Part shown: piece after piece, positions 58,037 to 64,000 of the stretch
Numbering within the stretch: position 1 is the stretch's first letter
How the letters are laid out: each line of letters starts with the position of its first letter
Source: Dimorphilus gyrociliatus
Lineage: Eukaryota > Annelida > Polychaeta > Dinophilidae
DNA length: 64,000 nt
Direction: 5' to 3'
NCBI GenBank assembly: GCA_904063045.1
Contig: CAJFCJ010000006.1
Location: 1,974,946-2,038,945, forward strand
Notes under the pieces: generated by a model
Database searches by the model: none
Seen by the model: only the letters and a program-made list of their open reading frames with translations
Told to the model about the DNA's origin: nothing
Program-made: the position numbers and the translations under genes

Positions 58037-60110
58037 AGTCGGTCTATTTCTTAAAAGGTAAGTTATTTATTTATTAAAGCCTCAAACAAATTTTTTTAAA
58101 TTTGGGATAGGGAGTAAACCTCGTTGTATGAAACTTTTTACCAAAGAACACTGAATAAAGATAATTAACACCCTATCAATTTTTTCCATCCTTAAAGTGA
58201 TAGTGGCTCCCTCTATAGTGACATATTAAGTCATTCTTAAACGACTTTGATGCATAGCAATCTTTGTTTTCAATTAAACGTTCATTTGTGGCGTATTAAT
58301 TTATTAATGATTAATAAAATCATATTGCAATACTTTTCCATTTGAGTATTTAAATACGCAGAATTTTATCATTAAAATGGTAAATAATACAAAATAAAGA
58401 ACATTTTCGTAGGGTGAGAAGAATAAATTATATATTCAGGGAGCTATTTAGTTGCCATCGTGCCTAAATTAGGTAATCAGCTACAACTGTATTGCAGAAC
58501 TATTCCATTATCACTAATTCACGAGAAAGGAAAGGGTTTGTCCTATATCAGAAAGAGACAAAAAATCAAGAGATTCCTCCAGGATCTTTCGAATACGAAT
58601 ACGAAAAATAGATTTTTGAGAGAAAAACCAATATATCATTAAGAAATGTTCGAATAATTAATATGTAGAATAGAATAAGTGATAGAAGAGATAGGACATT
58701 CCCTCTAGACATAAATTATAGAGCAAATGAAAGCAGAAAAATAAATAATAATAACTAGAGTAACTGTAATTATAGATATATTATTATAGATGTAGATTGC
58801 TCTGAAAAAGAGCCACTTCCCTTGTACTGAATAAATAAAGACTAAGATTGATCAACTGAAACATTTTAGCAAAATAGAACCATCATATATAATACAATAT
58901 CGGCTATAAAAGCAAGGAAACAAACTATTTTTAGATTGTGTGTACGTGTATGAGATTGTTATGTGTCACTTTAGAAGAATAAATACAGCATATAAGAACA
59001 GATTATTATTTTTTTAAAAACTATTTAGAGATATTAATCCTATTTTCTCCTTGTTAATCTAATCGATAGTATTATACCTATCAGAAAATTAGGATTTATC
59101 GAGAAAAGTAGCAATATATAGTATATTTATGTAGATATATATATATGTCTATAATGTACAGCATATGCCAAAAGAAAAAAAATCCAAAAGAAATCAAACA
59201 CCAAATGGATTTGGGCCTGTGACCCAGCTAAAAAAGTATTAGGCCCATAATATTATACCCAAATAGCCCAAATAACATTGTTAATACAATTTATCATTGT
59301 AAACCTATCTATCAGTCTAATAATAGCGGTATTCAGTTTATTGAATATTGCACAGTCTTTTTTTGTATACAAATGAAAGTTTCTTTCCTGTTAGAAAACT
59401 TATTAGTTTAAAAAAATTAAAACTAGCGAAAACTTTAACAATATACATAAAAGAACCTTATTCAGAATATTTATGCAAAATTATTACCTAACCTTTCACG
59501 GCACCACGGAAATCAAATGAAAGAAAAATAACATAAAGGAAAGAATTGACTTTTCTACATCTACACTCAACGATACAGGCGGAATAAATTGTGAATTAAC
59601 ACATTTTATAAAAAATTGTTTAATAATTGAATGGTAAACGCTAAAGATGGGGGCTGATGTATCATTTTTTTTTGTGTTGCAATACATTAAGTATTTTAAG
59701 TATAGAACTCTTGAGGGAAGAATCAATGGAATGAACAATTATTTTTTTTCTGTTTACTTCAACAGCATGATTATACTGTATGTATATAATTACAGTATTC
59801 TTATACGATTATCAAAAGTGAACATTTGGCTATTTTACAATTAGAAATTTCTACAATCCGCCCAGAACCGACAAAGAATTTCAAAACCGATATTCTGACA
59901 TAACTTGAACTACCGTTATACAAAAACACAAGGATTTTAAAAGGTCAATTTAGAATAATCATTAAAAAATAGTTACATGTATAATATATATACTGTATAT
60001 ATACATATATACTGCATATATGGATATATACGTAAAACTACATACAAATTAATTTACATGAAATGTACAGACAAAAAACAGTTTTCTTAAACCCACCAAT
60101 TTTGGAATCT
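58037..60110. other. 2-kb spacer between PNLDC1 promoter and NHL gene 3' end
   Basis: No gene can be supported. A 60-codon frame at 58460-58642 has no recognisable feature. Short TA runs and the TATATACTGTATATA motif with a variant (59985-60020) lie near the right end. A patch of alternating GGCC/GGGCC and CCC words at about 59210-59275 differs in composition from its surroundings but has no clear structure. Confidence 0.5.
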
Positions 60111-61837
60111 TCATGAATCCGTTATATCAATAAACATCTGTTTATCCGCGTCTATTCTCTCCAAACGGAATAACTTAACCTGACCAAACTTCCCACCCAC
60201 CGCACAGCGATCCGTTTGTTTGTGTATGCTGATGATATTCGGTCTGATTATTTCAGATTGGGCGGTTGGCAACAAGCTCTGGAGGACAATGCCGGATGGT
60301 CTCCAGACTTCGATAACCCCACAAGACTGATCGACAATAAACATGTTACCCACACTGTCTGAGGAGATGCAGTGAGGAAGAGAAATGGCTGAACTTTGAA
60401 TGGCAGACGGCTGAAGCGTATGTGACCAACAGCCCTCTGAATTGAAAACATGAATGAGTTTAGCGTGACAATCTGTAACGTAAAATGAATCATCATCAGC
60501 TGCTGTGACGTATAATGGCCAAAGAAATGAGTGATGTGGTGGAGCTTCAATATCCTTGACTTTATTCCCATCAATGCCATAGATTCTAACTTGTTTTCTT
60601 CCCGGATCCGTCAGAACAAAATTGCCATTAGATAGCGAGGTCATTCCGGTTGGCTGAAAGTCATCACAAGACCATTCGGAGCACCAAGTTCCATCGGGTT
60701 CGTAGAGATGCACCTTATCAAACTGCCTGCACGCTATAGCTATTCTTCCATCCTTCAAAAATGTAGCACAGCCAGGTAGAGATACCTTGTCCAGTTCTTT
60801 CTTAGGCAGAAGATTTGGTTTACACAGAATAGCAGCTTTTGTAGTGCACACAATAATTTTGTTATCAGACATAACTATGTCCCACACCCCACTTCCAAAG
60901 TTTCTATCCGACATAACCTGAAGAATATAATTCTCATTCCTTCTCTTTCCACCGGGGCCCAGTTTAATCGGAGGAACTATTCGCTGGCCTGAGCCATTAT
61001 TTTCTACTTCTTCAACGTAATCTGTAATATTTTCAACAGGCGTTTCTTTCTTCTTCTTGTATTTTGTATCATTTCGAACGCTTGGTAGAAATGAATGAAT
61101 ATCGGATGGAATCTTTAATCTGTTTGAAAGATTTAGACGAAAAAAAACTTTAAAACTTCGTTTATAATTTTAGAAATGATAAAGAATAAGTATTTAATGA
61201 ATAAATAAGCATAACATATCATTCAGTGGATAAGAATTTTCGTACTAAAAATATACGAACATGGCGCCTGAAGAAAACAAGACAACGTTTGACTCTCAGT
61301 AAACAAGATAAAACAAGAGATGTCAAAAAGGGTTTATTTTAAGTTATATAGACAAAAGCTTTTGAATTGTAAAGAAATAGATTCCGTTTAATCCTCATAT
61401 CTAAGCCAAAATAATGTAGTTTACACCTGATTCTAAAAGTACGTCGTAAATTTGCTTCCATGACCACTATCAAGGTTAATCAAAGTCTTCTTCAATTTTA
61501 TACTAATAGAACAAGAATAAATATAGATTTTCGAATTAAAAACAGACGATGTAATTAAATAGAAAGTTCAGTTCGAACATGACTACTAAAGATTAGTTAT
61601 ACAATCAAAATGGTTTCTTAGTAAAGAAGGACTATCTATATTTTTGTCTAGGTAAACCAACCTTTTAAGTCCATCATTCTTTTCTACACTTCTAGAACCT
61701 TTATTTAGTCGAGCAGACATTCGATTTTCTCCCCCGATCATTGTGGTAGGTGTGGAGTAGGATCGTTTGAAAGGTACAGAGCTTCGGCTGAGACATCCTC
61801 CACGACCACATCCTCTCCCTCCTCTGGTCGGCGGCAT
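60111..61837 (-). CDS. NHL-repeat-like beta-propeller protein
   Basis: Two exons, 61837-61662 and 61119-60111, giving 394 residues. The N-terminal 100 residues are basic and disordered, starting with a Gly/Arg-rich stretch (PPTRGGRGCGRGGCLSRSS) like an RNA-binding RGG region and later KYKKKKE. From about residue 130 on there are repeated blade-like units: DGRIAIACRQFDKVHLYEPD, SNGNFVLTDPGRKQVRIYG, DDSFYVTDCHAKLIHVFNSEG, and SVGNMFIVDQSCGVIEVWRPSG. These fit an NHL-type propeller of about five to six blades. No RING or B-box is present, so it is not a full TRIM-NHL protein. NHL propellers of the brat/LIN-41 group bind RNA. The function here is not known. The start at 61837 is the first ATG. 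Confidence 0.75.
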
Positions 61838-62553
61838 TTCTTTAGGATTCTATGAATAATACAAGATTAAACATGCTGTTTTCTAATCCAACTGCCGCCA
61901 TACTGGTTCTACAACGGTTTCGTGGGCAGTGCTTTTTTGTTCTTAAATTTCGGAATTTTTTTCTCAAATTTTTTGTATACAGTTGAATCACGATTTATTC
62001 TTTACTTTGCAATAAATGAAATTAATATAAAATAATTCCTTAGTGTGTTTTCAACACTGTCCAGGAAGCATAACAGGCATAACAAAGACTCTTTAAACAG
62101 TATGAAAATGGCCGTTTTGGCACTTTTTCATTTACCTATTGTCTTCCGAAAGTCTATTAAGACTAGCTGATCGACTTGAATAGTGGTTTTAAAGTTTCTA
62201 CATTAACATATATAATTATTGTACAACGACTTGTTCCCTGCTCCGTCACGTAGGCTTTTTACCAAGTGCGCATGCGTGCCTCATTTGCATTTTAAATTTG
62301 GTGACGTCATTTCAACTCATGTAAACTGGTGGAGTTTTCCTGCGGATGTTTCGCTCGAAAATATATAATTAATAACAGGACAAAGGATTATCTTCTTTTA
62401 GCGCCAAAACTGTTCTTTTTCTTATTTTTTCCGACTGCATATGATCAAAAATTGTTTTGAGCGAGATTTTTTATACCCTGACATCGACTATTTATCCTAT
62501 CTTTCGTTAGAAGACATGCCTGCAGTCAATCTGAGTTTTCGGATTGCTCTACA
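61838..62553. promoter_or_regulatory. Divergent promoter region with NRF1-like, octamer and CRE sites
   Basis: The stretch between the NHL gene and the membrane protein gene is less AT-rich around 62240-62330. In 43 bases it carries TGCGCATGCGT (62267-62277, close to the NRF1 palindrome), ATTTGCAT (62283-62290, the POU/octamer site) and the perfect CRE/ATF palindrome TGACGTCA (62302-62309). These lie about 245-290 bases upstream of the plus-strand start codon. Confidence 0.55.
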
Positions 62554-63964
62554 ATGAACAAAATCGTGATTTCTACTATTTTTGTTTTTTGGTGCCTAAA
62601 CTTAGGTCTGCTAGTTGTCATCAAGTATTGACATTTTTTATCAAAATTTGCTTTCAGATTTGATTACAAGCGGCCCTGTTATCAAGAATGATCGGAAGAA
62701 AGACGAAATTGAAATGGGTAAATATCTCTTAAGCATCTCACTAAGCTTAGTTATAGGCGTATAACGCATTTGGATAAATAATCTAACTAAATATTAAGTG
62801 TCCAAAATGTGGTACACGGTTAATGATCGATGTATGTACTTTTATTTAAAACGTTTCAAAGGGAAAAGTTTCTTAAAAAACAAAGAACATTCCAACTGTA
62901 AGCTAGGACTTATTTAATAAAACGAAAAAAAACGTCAATATGGCAAAGCAGATTAGACTGTAAATCTATTGACTAATTTCTCATGCATGCCTTTCGCCTA
63001 TTTCCTTTTTCAGTAGCGAAGAGGAAAGAGCCTGTCGAGAGAGCTCCAATAGACGATGACGGTTTGTGGTGGAAATCTCGTGTTATTATAGCGTGTACCG
63101 GTAAGTAATCGTATACAGTAACGAGATATATAAGCCCAAAATATATGATTTCTTTTTTTTTTTAACGATAAAACTTTCGAAAGTTATTCTACTAATTAGT
63201 ATAAAAATTCTCAATGAAAAAGAACTCAACGAAAACACAAAATTCAGCCTAGTAGTTTAGTACATTGGTTTTTAAAAATTACATTTAACGCCTACGAAGT
63301 TTATCACACCCTTTTTTATAGAATCTATTTTTAAATCGTATTACCATTCGTTCAAGAATACAATTGCTGTTAATTAGATAGCCAATACTATTGCTAATAA
63401 AATGGAAAACTCACACTTCCCTCACCCCCCTCCCCTCTCCACGTGATAAAATGAAAGTTGTAATTGGCTCCAAAATAAATAAGAAATTTTATAATTTATT
63501 AAAAGATTAATGCTTATCTTTGAAACAAACTGTTACAAGCTTTACGATTCCCAAGTTGAAATATTACATAGGCAAAAAAGTTTGGTTTAAATAAATAAAA
63601 AGAAAAACCCCATAGCTTAGTCTTTCAACAACTGCGCCCCCTCTCTCTCCTCCCTCTCTACCACACCCCTACAACTGACAATCTTTGTTTATAATATGAA
63701 GAAAAATGCGAAATTTCCTCTCTTTAATTAACTTACCTTTTCCAATAGACTTGTTAATTGTGATAAATCTATCGAAATTCTAACCATATTGATGAAATAT
63801 TCTTTCGTTAGATCTGGAATTTTGCTTTCATTTTAATTAAAAATTGTGTCTTTTTTTTTTCCTAAACAGTAATTGCCTCCTTGGAAATTGTTATTGTAAT
63901 TGTCATGATTATATATTGGCGACAAATTCGATTCTATTTTACTAAAATTCATTGCCCATGTGAT
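62554..63964 (+). CDS. Single-pass membrane protein, partial at right edge
   Basis: Four exons are visible, 62554-62605, 62658-62717, 63014-63100 and 63870-63964; the last ends at a donor (GTAAGT) and the gene runs out of the window. The visible part has 98 residues. A signal peptide (MNKIVISTIFVFWCLNLG) is followed by a short, charged extracellular part (KNDRKKDEIEM, KRKEPVERAPIDDDG). One transmembrane helix follows (VIIACTVIASLEIVIVIVMIIYW) and a basic start of the cytoplasmic side (RQIRFYFTKIHCPCD). Each intron phase is consistent. I recognise no family; type I topology is likely. The upstream promoter has NRF1-like, octamer and CRE elements. Confidence 0.75.
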
Positions 63965-64000
63965 GTAAGTTTTTATTATTGTTATTTTAAAATTATTGTT

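Noticed and set aside
58460..58642. 60-codon plus-strand frame
   Set aside because: Basic, AT-driven composition, no start context, splice sites or recognised motif.
60248..60580. 110-codon minus-strand frame
   Set aside because: Alternate frame within the NHL propeller gene.
1..64000. tRNA, rRNA, CRISPR array or bacterial operon structure
   Set aside because: No tRNA B-box pattern, rRNA core or spaced direct repeats were seen; gene structure is eukaryotic throughout.
1..64000. Integrated viral or transposon coding sequence
   Set aside because: No reverse transcriptase, integrase, transposase or capsid-like frame was recognised.

Overview
The window is nuclear DNA of a small, gene-dense invertebrate. 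It is AT-rich, most introns are about 50-100 nt with GT-AG borders, and genes often sit tens to hundreds of bases apart. Gene content is bilaterian (ELYS nucleoporin, acid sphingomyelinase, core-2 GlcNAc transferase, GPCRs, PNKP, PNLDC1, DOK, CABIT protein). A cytoplasmic intermediate filament with a lamin-like tail points to a lophotrochozoan. A compact-genome annelid such as Dimorphilus is my best guess; that is inference only. All gene models were assembled by hand: open frames were joined at GT/AG sites and checked for phase, so each complete model sums to a multiple of three.

Layout. 1-4443: no gene. 4444-6772 (-): peptide-type GPCR. 7381-9991 (-): PLP aminotransferase, 8 exons. 10774-14242 (-): intermediate filament protein, 8 exons. 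14243-17443: no gene, except a GPCR-like scrap. 17444-18532 (+): intronless orphan GPCR. 19603-28193 (-): ELYS/AHCTF1, 31 exons. 29123-31168 (-): acid sphingomyelinase. 33525-34787 (+): core-2 GlcNAc transferase. 35048-36689 (-): tandem pair of acidic proteins of unknown family. 37084-40179 (-): tandem pair of secreted proteins resembling the ITIH C-terminal domain. 40583-41750 (+): CABIT (THEMIS/GAREM-like) protein. 42252-43353 (-): TLCD5/TMEM136. 43693-45224 (+): PNKP. 45441-45842 (-): orphan protein. 46012-46654 (+): CCDC12. 46724-47923 (-): HTRA2. 47972-50189 (+): LETMD1. 50790-53851 (+): DOK-like adaptor with a C-type lectin gene (52027-53219, -) inside one intron. 54490-55811 (-): CAPZB. 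56348-58036 (-): PNLDC1-like ribonuclease. 60111-61837 (-): NHL-type propeller protein. 62554 to beyond the right edge (+): single-pass membrane protein.

Most neighbours are unrelated housekeeping genes; there is no operon-like pathway. Points of interest: two alternative, phase-compatible exons for one membrane segment in LETMD1; the lectin nested in the DOK intron; two tandem duplications of poorly described families; a dispersed TATATACTGTATATA motif; repeated promoter-proximal AGATGGCG/AGGTGGCG (CTCF- or YY1-like) sites; a composite NRF1-like/octamer/CRE promoter; and very short divergent and convergent gene spacings.
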